Part shown: positions 33,618-42,909 of the stretch, in pieces
How positions within the stretch are numbered: position 1 is the stretch's first letter
Layout of the letters: every line of letters starts with the position of its first letter
From: Breznakiella homolactica
Lineage (GTDB): Bacteria > Spirochaetota > Spirochaetia > Treponematales > Breznakiellaceae
DNA: 64,000 bases
Assembly (NCBI RefSeq): GCF_016616095.2
Contig: NZ_CP067089.2
Coordinates: 124,001 to 188,000, forward strand
Direction: 5' to 3'
Notes under the pieces: model-generated
Told to the model about the DNA's origin: nothing
The model's input: the letters and a program-made list of their open reading frames with translations, nothing else
The model's database searches: none
Translations under genes and position numbers: made by a program

Positions 33618-34786
33618 CCCTTTTTCCTCCGGTGTTTTACAATGGTCAGCCCCTGTACGGACGAATGTTCGGGGAAACTCCGGGCCGGCGGAGCGATGGG
33701 GAATTCGCCCGCGAGAACCTGTGTTTTCAGGGTCTCCGCCAGGATCCTGGCTTTCCGGAAGCTCGACAGCGGAGCGGTCCGTACTTTTTTGCCTTTCATT
33801 TCAATGGAACCGGACATGAGGTCCCGGTAATTTGCGGTGAACAACCCCGGATGGCCGTCTGCGCCGTAATCGCAGACCGTGGTTTCAATTTCCTCGTTCC
33901 GCACCGAAACGTGCCGGGCCATATCCTCATCCAGCACGGGAATGGCGAAGCCGATTCCCAGGTACAGGGTGGTGCCGTATTTGTGGTAATACGCCGCCCG
34001 GAGCCATTCGGGGGTCATTTCCCGGGCGTTGCCGACAAGCATCAGGGTCCCTGCGTTGGAGAGGGGAATCCCCGCTTTGTTCCGGGGTTTTTCCGTATTG
34101 AACTGGGTCCCGTTCCACGCCACGGACCCGATGGTCCCGCCGATAAATACCGGGGAGCCGATGCCGATGGTTCTGAACCAGGGATCATTCAAAAGCGGGG
34201 AGAGGCAGCCCGAGGTTGAATAGTTGATATTCAGGAACGACGGAAGCAGGGTCCCCATGTAGGTGTACAGGGTCCGGTGGGTCGAATTGCCGGCCGCCGG
34301 ATAGTTCTGGTAGGCGTTCCGGGGATTGGTCAGAATCATTTCGTTGACCCGGTCCTTGTGAACCCAGGTTTCAATATCCCGGCGGGGGTAGCAGTCCGTT
34401 CCCTTGCCGTGGGCCTTGAGGAAAACCTCCTCACCGGAAACAAGCCGTTCGATTATGTGGGCTCCGCCAAAATCAGGATAATCGGGATGCACCTCGGTGG
34501 CTCCGATATAGGCGTCCACCGCGGCGATTCCGCCGAAAACCGGGACATCATCCAGGGTCAGTTTTTCCATGCGTATGGGCGGTTCGGGGTGGCCGAAGTT
34601 GATAAACATCCCCGACGAACACATGGCGCCGAAGGTGCCGGTGGTTACCACATCCACTGTTTTCGCTATTTCCCCGGGGCTTTTTTCCCGGGACATTTCC
34701 GCGGCTTCCTCCGCGGTGATCACCACGGCGCTGCCCTGGGCTATCTTTTTGTTGATTTCTTCCCAGCTTTTCTTATGTTCCTTCAT
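33614..34786 (-). CDS. DUF39 homocysteine biosynthesis protein
   Basis: 390 aa from the ATG at 34784-34786, chosen for GGAGG just upstream; it overlaps the aspartokinase stop by 14 bp. Signatures: KTVDVVTTGTFGAMCSSGMF, GGAHIIERLVSGEEV, SPVFIGGTIGSVAWNGTQFN, LMLVGNAREMTPEWL. COG1900/DUF39 proteins (MA1821 type) convert aspartate semialdehyde to homocysteine with a sulfur donor, bypassing homoserine. The coupling to aspartokinase, which starts the aspartate branch, supports that use here. Confidence 0.9.
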   Translation of the reverse strand: MKEHKKSWEEINKKIAQGSAVVITAEEAAEMSREKSPGEIAKTVDVVTTGTFGAMCSSGMFINFGHPEPPIRMEKLTLDDVPVFGGIAAVDAYIGATEVHPDYPDFGGAHIIERLVSGEEVFLKAHGKGTDCYPRRDIETWVHKDRVNEMILTNPRNAYQNYPAAGNSTHRTLYTYMGTLLPSFLNINYSTSGCLSPLLNDPWFRTIGIGSPVFIGGTIGSVAWNGTQFNTEKPRNKAGIPLSNAGTLMLVGNAREMTPEWLRAAYYHKYGTTLYLGIGFAIPVLDEDMARHVSVRNEEIETTVCDYGADGHPGLFTANYRDLMSGSIEMKGKKVRTAPLSSFRKARILAETLKTQVLAGEFPIAPPARSFPEHSSVQGLTIVKHRRKKG

Positions 34787-36203
34787 GGATCCTCCCCATG
34801 GCATTATGTATGGCTGTTACCGCCCGTTCCCGGTCTTCCCGGCGGACAATCACGTAGACCGCCACCGGACTTGCCCCGGCCTGGACCAGGATTATATTAA
34901 CCGCCGCGTCGGCCAGGGCGCCGAGGATACGGCTGCCGACCCCGACGGAATCCCGGATACCCGATCCTACCGCCGCCACCATGGCGCAGTCGTCCAGTGC
35001 CTCCACGGAAACGACGCCGCTGATGGATTCCGATTTTACCACCGCCAGGGCTTTTTCGGTATCCCCGCGCCGGAAAATCAGGTTGATGCAGGTCTGGGCT
35101 GTGATGACACTCGAAATATTGACCCCCGCGGCATCGAGTTTGCCCGTGGCCCGGGCAAGGATGCCCGGCCGGGAACCCACGCCGGGGCCTTCTATCCGGA
35201 TTATGCCCACATCATCCGATGATGCGACGCTTTTGATAATCCGCTGCCTGTGACCGGACCCGCTCTCAGCGGCTTCATCCGCGCCTGCTGCGATTGTACC
35301 TTTTTCCGGGCCCACTATGGAATAGGGGTGTATTTCCCCGGCGAACTTTTCGACATTCATGACCCGTACGGGAATGGCCGTATCCTCCAGGGGTTCTACG
35401 GTTCTGGGATGCAGAATTTTAGCGCCGAAATAGGCGAGTTCCGCCGCCTCCGCGTAGCTGAGGTAGGGTATGGTCCGGGATGTGCCGGTAATCCGGGGGT
35501 CCGATGAAAGGAATCCGTCCACATCCTTCCACAGATCGAGGCTGGGTGCCCCGATCGCGCGGGCCGTCACCGCGGCGGTATAATCCGAACCGCCTCTCCC
35601 GAAGACCGCGGTTCCGCCGTCACCGGTGGTCCCGTAAAAGCCAGGGACCACAAAGGTAAAATCACCGGACAAGGCTTCCCGTATCCGGGGAGCCGAATAG
35701 TCCATGTCCGCGCTGGCATTGCCGAACCTGCCGTCGGTCATGAGGCCGATCCGTTCCGGGAGGGCTTCCCGGGCAGCAAGCCCGGAGGCTTCCAGCACCG
35801 CGGTCAGTATGGGCGCCGACAGCCGTTCGCCGTAGCTGAGAATCGTATCCCGGGTAAAATCGGGAACCGCCCCGATGTAATGGATGCCCGTAAGCAGGCG
35901 TTCCAGGGAAGCCATACGGCCCTCAATGACGGCGGCGGTATTTTCCGCGGTATCCCGGCCGGCGATGGTTTGCTCAATAACACCGCAGTGCCTCTTACGG
36001 ATCAGGGCCATGGCCTCCTTGATCCCGTCTAGGGAAACCAGGGCTTCCCCGATGGCGCCGGTGAGAAGGTCGGTTACTCCGTAAAAAGCCGAAACCACCA
36101 CCACCAGATTCTGTCTGTACGCCCCCGCCACCGCCGCGGAGCGTTTAATATCCCCGGGGGTTTTGAGGTTTGATCCGCCGAATTTAACGACAATTTTTCC
36201 CAT
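34773..36203 (-). CDS. lysC: Aspartokinase
   Basis: 476 aa. N-terminal amino-acid kinase domain with VVKFGGSNLKTPGDI (the usual last Ser of KFGGSS is Asn), DTILSYGERLSAPIL and FGRGGSDYTAAVTARAIGAP. Two ACT modules at the C-terminus (GIIRIEGPGVGSRPGILARA; MVAAVGSGIRDSVGVGSRIL) imply feedback by an amino acid. It makes aspartyl phosphate. First gene of the homocysteine operon. The symbol is by general function; lysine sensitivity is not shown. Confidence 0.92.
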   Translation of the reverse strand: MGKIVVKFGGSNLKTPGDIKRSAAVAGAYRQNLVVVVSAFYGVTDLLTGAIGEALVSLDGIKEAMALIRKRHCGVIEQTIAGRDTAENTAAVIEGRMASLERLLTGIHYIGAVPDFTRDTILSYGERLSAPILTAVLEASGLAAREALPERIGLMTDGRFGNASADMDYSAPRIREALSGDFTFVVPGFYGTTGDGGTAVFGRGGSDYTAAVTARAIGAPSLDLWKDVDGFLSSDPRITGTSRTIPYLSYAEAAELAYFGAKILHPRTVEPLEDTAIPVRVMNVEKFAGEIHPYSIVGPEKGTIAAGADEAAESGSGHRQRIIKSVASSDDVGIIRIEGPGVGSRPGILARATGKLDAAGVNISSVITAQTCINLIFRRGDTEKALAVVKSESISGVVSVEALDDCAMVAAVGSGIRDSVGVGSRILGALADAAVNIILVQAGASPVAVYVIVRREDRERAVTAIHNAMGRIHEGT

Positions 36204-36290
36204 ACCGCAAGTTTACCCGGTAACGGTTTCCTGTGCAATTACGGAGAATGGAACTGCATTCGGAGGTTTCTAAAAATAAAACAAAAAAAC

Positions 36291-36333
36291 TTGACAAACA
36301 CCAAAATAGGTTTACAATAAGTTTACTAGTAAA
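36291..36333 (+). promoter_or_regulatory. Promoter and TTTACTAGTAAA operator of the second LacI regulator
   Basis: TTGACA (36291-36296), 16-bp spacer, TACAAT (36313-36318). The perfect 12-bp palindrome TTTACTAGTAAA (36322-36333) covers the predicted start point, a classic site for autorepression. Confidence 0.75.
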
Positions 36334-36362
36334 TCAAATAAACAAAGAAGAAGGTTTACGCC

Positions 36363-37421
36363 ATGGGGTACGTTACCACGAAAGCGCTGGCGGAATACGT
36401 CGGCGTTTCAAAAATGACCATATCCCTGTATCTCCGGGATCCTTCAACAAAACGCATCAGCCGGGCGGTAAAGGATAAAATCGACACCGCCATGAAGGAT
36501 CTGGATTACACCCCCTCACTGAAAACCCAGTTCAGCCAGGGAGGCAGAACCAATATCATCGCGGTCCTGATGCCATTCGATAATCCTATATTCAAATATG
36601 AACAGGTCAACGAGATCCTGAGCGGGTTCCAAAGCACGCTTTTCCAGAAATCCTACAGCCTCATATTCCTCAAAGTCGGCACCGAAAACGGGATACCCGT
36701 TATCGACAAACAGATGATACTCCAGTGTATGAGCTTCGACGGAGTCGTGTTTTTCGGAACCCGGTATACCCGGTACGAAAAAATGGACGACCTCTTCAAC
36801 AAACTTAAGAATTATAAGATTCCCTTTGTTGTGGTGAACATGCCCGAGATTCCTCTCAATGTAAATCAGGTCGTCTTCCGGAACGACGATTCCTGCGCCC
36901 CGATTGAATACCTGTTTTCCCTGGGGCACCGGAAAATTGTTTTTATGGGCGGGCCCGCGGATTCGTATCAGACCACACAGGCTCTGGATGAATACAAGGA
37001 TGTCCATAAAAGGTGGAAATGCAAAATAGACCGGAACTATATCCTCAACGGCGGATTCGAAAATTCCGGGGCGTACGAAGCCCTGGAGCGGTTTATAAAA
37101 AAGGGTCTTGAATTTTCGGCAATCTACAGCCTTTCAATGCAGATGACCGCGGGGTGCTATAAAAAACTGAAGGAGCACAGTCTGCGGATTCCCCAGGATG
37201 TTTCGGTCCTCGGCTACGGGGATCCTTACTTTTCCGAACTCCTGGAACCGGCGCTTTCGGTGGTGCACCTTCCCCTGGAGGATGTCGGCAAGCGGGCCGC
37301 GCTGCTGCTCATAGACTGTATCGGAAATTCCCAGAACGGGGTCAGGGAAAAAATTTATCTCCAGAACAGCATGGTCATCCGGCGTTCGACAGCGGTGGTA
37401 AAGAAAAGAAAAACACCGTAA
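36363..37421 (+). CDS. LacI-family regulator of the second importer cluster
   Basis: 352 aa; ATG with AAGAAGG 9 bp upstream. HTH: TTKALAEYVGVSKMTISLYL, an unusual LacI variant with Ile-Ser-Leu in place of the usual Val-Ser-Arg in the recognition helix. PBP-type effector domain follows (IIAVLMPFDNPIFKYEQVNE; LGYGDPYFSELLEPALSVVH). It is directly upstream of and co-oriented with the ABC/FAD-oxidoreductase genes and probably controls them and itself. Confidence 0.9.
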   Translation: MGYVTTKALAEYVGVSKMTISLYLRDPSTKRISRAVKDKIDTAMKDLDYTPSLKTQFSQGGRTNIIAVLMPFDNPIFKYEQVNEILSGFQSTLFQKSYSLIFLKVGTENGIPVIDKQMILQCMSFDGVVFFGTRYTRYEKMDDLFNKLKNYKIPFVVVNMPEIPLNVNQVVFRNDDSCAPIEYLFSLGHRKIVFMGGPADSYQTTQALDEYKDVHKRWKCKIDRNYILNGGFENSGAYEALERFIKKGLEFSAIYSLSMQMTAGCYKKLKEHSLRIPQDVSVLGYGDPYFSELLEPALSVVHLPLEDVGKRAALLLIDCIGNSQNGVREKIYLQNSMVIRRSTAVVKKRKTP

Positions 37422-37478
37422 TCCTTCTGTGTTTCTTAATCGGCGGATCGTTCCGCTGAACAATAATAAGGAGTTGTT

Positions 37479-38741
37479 ATGAAGAAAACAGTTTCGTTGT
37501 TGCTTGTATTTGTTTTCTTGACGGCTGCGGTATGGAATGTTGCCGCAGGTGGCGGATCGGAAAAAGGGAGCGGCCAGAAAGTCGTGCTTGAGTTCCCTAC
37601 CTGGCAGGCGGAGGAGGGGGGCTTCGCGGTCTTCTGGAAGGAAATGATCGAGCAGTTTGAAAGCAGCCATCCGAATGTAACGGTTGAAATTTCCCAGATT
37701 CCCTTCAACCAGTTTACGGATACCCTGATTACCCGTTTCAGCGCGGGGGACGCTCCCGAGATTGTCCATATCGCGTCACGGTTTTTCGATCAGTTCGCCT
37801 CACAGGGCTGGTTCGCGTCCCTGGACGCGGATTTCGCGAAAACCGACATCCTCCAGAACTGGACCGCCCTCCAGAAAACCATGATGTACAACGGCGAGAA
37901 CCAGGGACTGCTCGTTATGGGTTACGGATTTGTTATGTACTATAACGAAAAAATCCTCAGCGAAGCCGGCGTAAAGGTTCCCACAAACCGGAATGAGCTG
38001 ATCGCGGCGATCAGGGCCGTGGAAGCGCTCCAGGGCGATTACAACGCCTACGGCATCACGACCCAGCAGCATTCGAACGTTTACCAGGATTTCTCCAACT
38101 TTGTCGTTGGGAACGGCGGAACCCTTATTAAGGATGGAAAATACAATTTCAGCGATCCCAAGGTTCTGCAGGCCGCCGAAGATTACCGGTTTGTTTCAAA
38201 TTACGCTCCCAAGGGGAATTCCACCGAGATGGTCCGCCAGCTTTTTATTGACGGAAAGATCGCCATGCTCATCGACGGCCCCTTTGTCGCTCCCCTGCTT
38301 GACAGCGCCGACCCCGCTCTTAAGCCCTTCCTGAAAATGGCCCGGCCTCCCTTCCAGGTAGTGCCCGGAACAATCAGCAACAGTCTCCATATTTCCAGCG
38401 ATCTGAAGGGAGAAAAAAGAGACCTGGTATTTGAATTCATCAAACAGGTGGCGGAACCGGCGAACCAGATCCGGTATTCGGAACTGACCCTTTCTCCGGC
38501 CGGCCGCAGCGCCATCGCGAAGGATATCACCGATCCCGCGCTTAAGATCTCCAACGGTCTCGCGGCGGAAGCGGTAAGTATTCTTCCCGATTCTGCGAAC
38601 CTGATGATCAACTACACCAAGTATACCAACACGGTTATCAACTCGATGCTTAAGCTGCAGACATCCCCCGCGTCGGTTACGACACAGTCCATTCTTTCGG
38701 AACTCGAAAGCAACCTTATTAAAGAAAAACTGGAGCCCTAG
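37479..38741 (+). CDS. ABC sugar-type substrate-binding protein
   Basis: 420 aa, family 1 binding protein. Signal peptide of about 23 residues (VSLLLVFVFLTAAVWNVAA) without a lipobox; GGGSEKGSG follows the predicted cut, a treponeme-like mature start. Segments: LEFPTWQAEEGGFAVFWKEM, MYYNEKILSEAGVKVPTNR, FIDGKIAMLIDGPFV. The permease gene begins 1 bp after its stop, so no attenuator separates them, unlike the other two importers. Confidence 0.9.
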   Translation: MKKTVSLLLVFVFLTAAVWNVAAGGGSEKGSGQKVVLEFPTWQAEEGGFAVFWKEMIEQFESSHPNVTVEISQIPFNQFTDTLITRFSAGDAPEIVHIASRFFDQFASQGWFASLDADFAKTDILQNWTALQKTMMYNGENQGLLVMGYGFVMYYNEKILSEAGVKVPTNRNELIAAIRAVEALQGDYNAYGITTQQHSNVYQDFSNFVVGNGGTLIKDGKYNFSDPKVLQAAEDYRFVSNYAPKGNSTEMVRQLFIDGKIAMLIDGPFVAPLLDSADPALKPFLKMARPPFQVVPGTISNSLHISSDLKGEKRDLVFEFIKQVAEPANQIRYSELTLSPAGRSAIAKDITDPALKISNGLAAEAVSILPDSANLMINYTKYTNTVINSMLKLQTSPASVTTQSILSELESNLIKEKLEP

Positions 38742-38742
38742 T

Positions 38743-39636
38743 ATGATACATCCCCGGGTCAGAAAGTCATTGCTTTCCTACGGTTTATTGATGCCCGCGT
38801 TTATTGTCAGTACGGCGCTGATCGTGTTTCCTCTTATTGTCACCTTCAGCAACAGTCTCAAACCCGGCGCTTCGATGAACTTCTCGAAAAACTGGGCGAT
38901 TCCGTACAGCTTCAGCCGGTATAAGGAAGTAATAACCGATGCCCGGACATGGATGGTCATGCTCAGGTCTTTTGTGTATCTGTTCGGAAGTTTGTTCCCT
39001 TCGTATCTCCTGGGCCTTGCCACGGCGCTGCTGCTGAACAGGAAGTTTCCGGGACGAAGGGTCTTCCGGACTCTGGCAATTCTGCCCTGGGCCATACCCG
39101 GGGTAGTGGCCAGTATCATGTTCGTCTGGATGTTTGATTCAACCTACGGCGTGATGAATTTTATCCTGACCAAGCTCCGGATCATTGATGAGTATAAACT
39201 GTGGTTCTACGATCCGAGTCTGGTCATGTTTTCGGTCATACTCCCGACAATATGGAAGGGGTATCCCTTCTTTACCATATCAATCCTGGCGTCCCTCCAG
39301 TCCATTTCTCTCGATTACTATGAGGCCGCGGAAGTGGACGGCTGCGGGGCCATCCGAAAATTCCTGCACATCACCTGGCCCGGTATCAAGGAAACCTCAG
39401 TACTGTCGCTTATACTGAACGGTCTGTGGTCGTTCCGGGTATTCGATATCATTTACTCCACCACCAAGGGCGGCCCCAACGAGGCGACCACCACCATCGC
39501 TATCCAGATTTACAATGAGGCTTTCCAGTATTTCGATATCAACAAGGCATCGATTCTCGGGGTGCTGGCGTTTTTCGTAAGTGCAATTATTGTCTTCATT
39601 TTTTATCCTATCATGAACAAGGAGACCCAGCTGTGA
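38743..39636 (+). CDS. ABC permease, MalF type
   Basis: 297 aa with six membrane helices; the EAA loop is DYYEAAEVDGCGAIRKFLHI. Overlaps the next permease by 4 bp. Part of the importer that starts at 37479; no ATPase gene is near. Confidence 0.92.
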   Translation: MIHPRVRKSLLSYGLLMPAFIVSTALIVFPLIVTFSNSLKPGASMNFSKNWAIPYSFSRYKEVITDARTWMVMLRSFVYLFGSLFPSYLLGLATALLLNRKFPGRRVFRTLAILPWAIPGVVASIMFVWMFDSTYGVMNFILTKLRIIDEYKLWFYDPSLVMFSVILPTIWKGYPFFTISILASLQSISLDYYEAAEVDGCGAIRKFLHITWPGIKETSVLSLILNGLWSFRVFDIIYSTTKGGPNEATTTIAIQIYNEAFQYFDINKASILGVLAFFVSAIIVFIFYPIMNKETQL

Positions 39637-40463
39637 AATCGAAGCGCCTCAACAATATAATTCTTACGGCACTGCTGGTGATTTTAGTAGTGATTCTCCT
39701 TTTCCCGATTTACTGGACCTTCAATTCTTCGGTTTCAACACCTCAAAAAATTCTGTCAAAGAACCCGCCCCTGATTCCCAGGGACATGACCTTCAAGGCG
39801 TACGAAGAGGTTATTGAACGGAAGCCGATCATGCTTTGGTTTTTCAATACGATTTTTATTTCCATGGGCGCCACCATATTCAGCCTGGCCTGTTCGCTCC
39901 TGGCCGGCTACAGTCTTTCACGGTACAAAACCCACGGACAGCAGCTCATGGGATACGTGCTGCTTCTCAGCCGCATGCTTCCGGGAACCCTGCTGGTGAT
40001 TCCGATATACATGGTCTTCTCCCGGATGAAACTGATAAACACCTACCAGTCATTGATAATAATGAATCTCGTCAATATCATTCCCTTTGCAACCTGGATG
40101 ATGAAGGGGTTCTTCGACAGTATTCCCAAACAGATTGAAGAAGCCGCCCATATTGACGGCTGCAGCTGGTTTACGTCGTTCGTCCGCATTACCATGCCCC
40201 TGACTTTGCCGGGCATCGCGGCGGTGACGATTTATTCCCTGATTCTCTGCTGGAACGAATTCCTGTACGCCCGGACCCTGGCGTACAATCAGTCAAAATG
40301 GGTTTTTACCGTGGGACTGGCTTCGTTTATCGGAGAACATTCAATAAACTGGAGCCAGATAATGGCCGGGGGCATACTGTTTATCCTTCCGCTGATTATC
40401 TTTTTCATCCTCCTGGAACCATTCCTGGTAAGCGGAATGGCGTCGGGATCCGTAAAGGGGTAG
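39633..40463 (+). CDS. ABC permease, MalG type
   Basis: 276 aa; GTG start inside the preceding stop (GTGA). EAA loop KQIEEAAHIDGCSWFTSFVR; C-terminus PFLVSGMASGSVKG. Two small hairpins (ATGCCC/GGGCAT at 40472-40487 and CCGCGG/CCGCGG at 40503-40521) lie between it and the oxidoreductase gene and may affect mRNA processing. Confidence 0.92.
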   Translation: MKSKRLNNIILTALLVILVVILLFPIYWTFNSSVSTPQKILSKNPPLIPRDMTFKAYEEVIERKPIMLWFFNTIFISMGATIFSLACSLLAGYSLSRYKTHGQQLMGYVLLLSRMLPGTLLVIPIYMVFSRMKLINTYQSLIIMNLVNIIPFATWMMKGFFDSIPKQIEEAAHIDGCSWFTSFVRITMPLTLPGIAAVTIYSLILCWNEFLYARTLAYNQSKWVFTVGLASFIGEHSINWSQIMAGGILFILPLIIFFILLEPFLVSGMASGSVKG

Positions 40464-40537
40464 TTTTTATAATGCCCGCCGGGGCATATAGTATAGAATA
40501 AGCCGCGGAATAATCCCGCGGGTGCTAGGAGAAAAAC

Positions 40538-42898
40538 ATGAAGATCACCGTAGACTTTGCGGTAGTCGGCGGAGGGCAGGCAGGGATGTGCGCCGCCATC
40601 GCCGCCGCCCAGGAAGGGGCGAAGGTCGCCCTGATCCAGGACCGTTCCATGCTTGGCGGGAACGCCAGCTCCCAGGGTTTCGTTCCCGGACACGGGGCGG
40701 AGGCAATGGCCCACAACAGGAATTGCCGTGACAGCGGACTCATTGAAGCCATGCGGCTTGACTATTACCTGACCTATTCTCCCTATTCCGACAGCCGGAG
40801 TTACTGGGATCTTATTCTCGATAAATACTGTGAAAAAGAAAAGAACCTTACGGTTCTGTATAATACCCGGGTAATTGACTGCCATACCGAAAATAACAGG
40901 ATTACCGGTGTCCGGGGTATCAATCTCTGGACCGAAGAAACCTACGATATTGAAGCGGATTATTTCATGGATGATACCGGCGACGGCTGGCTCGCGGCCA
41001 AGGCCGGAGCATCCTTCCGGTTCGGCCGCGAGGCAAAAAGCGAATTCAACGAGCAGGTTTTCGGGAAAGACAAAGCCGATTCCCAGACCCTGGGCTGCTC
41101 GATTTACGGATTCGCCATGAAGCGGGATTACCCCGTTCCCTTTAAGCGGCCTGACTGGGCGGTGGAGTACAAGGACTGCCAGTCCCTGGCGCACCGGCCC
41201 CACGATTATTCCCACTTGTTTCCCACCATCACCAGCAGCAAAGACCAGCGGACCATCCAGTTTTTCTGGTGGCTGGAATGGGGCGGTCAGCTGAATGTCA
41301 TAAAGGACGCGGAGAAGATATACAAACACCTGCTGGCGGAACTGTTCGGTCTGTGGGATCACCTGAAAAACACCTGCACCGATGAAACCCGGAAAGCCCT
41401 GGAATGTTTTGAGCTGACATCCTGGTCGGCTTTCCCCCTCAAACGGGAAAGCCGCCGTATCATGGGTGATTATATTCTGAATGAAAATGATCTTTTTTAC
41501 CCGAAACTATTCGAGGACCGGATCGGATTCGGCGGCTGGCCCCTGGACGACCATCCGCCCAACGGCATTGAGTCCCATGAACCGGGCTGCGACCAGGTGT
41601 TCCTCTATGAACCTTACAGCATTCCCTACCGCTGCTGCTACAGCAAGGATATAGACAACCTCTTTATCGGCGGCCGATGCATAAGTGTCACCCACGCGGC
41701 CCTGGCCTCCGTGCGGGTGATGAATACCCTTGCCATCCTCGGTGAAGCCGTCGGAACCGCCGCTGCTCTCTGCAGTACCCGCGGCTGCAGTCCCCGGGAA
41801 CTCGGGCAAAACCACATCGGTGAGCTGCAGACCAGGATCCTCGACAGGGATCTGTATCTTATTGGTATGAAAAATACCAACCCCCTGAACAAAGCCCAAA
41901 GATCAACGGTGGCTGTTTCCTCGGAACGCACTTTGAAGGGCGTCGGGGATTTCCAGGATGAAGCGGAACTTCGCTGGGATACGGCCCTGCAGATTCCCGT
42001 CAGTACCGGCAGTGTTGACGTTTTATCGGTGTTCCTCAATTCCAGGAAAGACGGGGCGGAGATAGAATGGGAAATTTACCGTTCCGCGGCATTGGGCAAT
42101 GTTGAAGGATCCCCTGCGGCCTCCGGTAAATTTGTAGCCCGGGAAGGAAAGGTGTGGTATACTATTTCTCCGGGGGATCTTGAATTTTCCTATGGCGATA
42201 TACTGACCCTGGTGCTGAAAGCCCAGCCGGATGTTTCCTGGCTTTACGGGCCCGAAGCGTACCAGACCCGGTGGGGGGTTAAGTTTACCGGCGGCGGCGA
42301 TGCGGCGGTGTACCATGGCAGGGCGCGGATGGCGCCCAGCGGCAGGGAATGGACCTTTATAAACCATAACGGCAGGCTGCCGGTGACCCTTGCCGGCTGG
42401 CTTGAGGGAAAGGCCGGTAAGAATATCCATGGAAAGCTCTTTGTCACCCCCTGTTTCAAAATTGAGCCGGAACAGAAACCTTACGGAGGCGAAAATCTTA
42501 TCAACGGTGTGACCCGCTCCGAAAGCTGGCCCAACATATGGATAAGCGGTTCCGGTAAAAACCAAAGCGCTGAACTGCGGTGGAATCAGGATGAGGAAAT
42601 TAGCCGGGTCGAAATTATTTTCGATACCCAGCTTGACTATTCGGACCAGAAATACGGATTTCCCCGGGGTGCGGAGGACAATACCATGCCGGCGGTAATC
42701 GGGGAAACGGTGAAGGACTTCTCGGTTGAATACTTTGACGGCCAAGGCTGGAATGTATTCGCCCAGTGCTCCGGCAACATTTACCGGCGCTGGAAACATG
42801 AGCTTGATACACCGGTAAAAACAAAGGCGATTCGTTTTACCGCCCGCGATACCTGGGGAAGTCCCTATGTTGGTGTCTACGAGATAAAAGTTTATTAA
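40538..42898 (+). CDS. FAD-dependent oxidoreductase with C-terminal discoidin-like domain
   Basis: 786 aa. The N-terminal dinucleotide fold is FAVVGGGQAGMCAAIAAAQE with MLGGNASSQGFVPGH, the FAD_oxidored family; DNLFIGGRCISVTHAALASV is the second FAD contact. From about residue 455 the chain becomes beta-rich, and the last 150 residues (GENLINGVTRSESW ... YVGVYEIKVY) look like an F5/8-type C sugar-binding sandwich. No signal peptide. Such enzymes often sit in polysaccharide or polyol clusters; the substrate is unknown. Co-transcribed with the importer upstream and the dehydrogenase 11 bp downstream. Confidence 0.82.
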   Translation: MKITVDFAVVGGGQAGMCAAIAAAQEGAKVALIQDRSMLGGNASSQGFVPGHGAEAMAHNRNCRDSGLIEAMRLDYYLTYSPYSDSRSYWDLILDKYCEKEKNLTVLYNTRVIDCHTENNRITGVRGINLWTEETYDIEADYFMDDTGDGWLAAKAGASFRFGREAKSEFNEQVFGKDKADSQTLGCSIYGFAMKRDYPVPFKRPDWAVEYKDCQSLAHRPHDYSHLFPTITSSKDQRTIQFFWWLEWGGQLNVIKDAEKIYKHLLAELFGLWDHLKNTCTDETRKALECFELTSWSAFPLKRESRRIMGDYILNENDLFYPKLFEDRIGFGGWPLDDHPPNGIESHEPGCDQVFLYEPYSIPYRCCYSKDIDNLFIGGRCISVTHAALASVRVMNTLAILGEAVGTAAALCSTRGCSPRELGQNHIGELQTRILDRDLYLIGMKNTNPLNKAQRSTVAVSSERTLKGVGDFQDEAELRWDTALQIPVSTGSVDVLSVFLNSRKDGAEIEWEIYRSAALGNVEGSPAASGKFVAREGKVWYTISPGDLEFSYGDILTLVLKAQPDVSWLYGPEAYQTRWGVKFTGGGDAAVYHGRARMAPSGREWTFINHNGRLPVTLAGWLEGKAGKNIHGKLFVTPCFKIEPEQKPYGGENLINGVTRSESWPNIWISGSGKNQSAELRWNQDEEISRVEIIFDTQLDYSDQKYGFPRGAEDNTMPAVIGETVKDFSVEYFDGQGWNVFAQCSGNIYRRWKHELDTPVKTKAIRFTARDTWGSPYVGVYEIKVY

Positions 42899-42909
42899 GG
42901 AGTTTTGCT

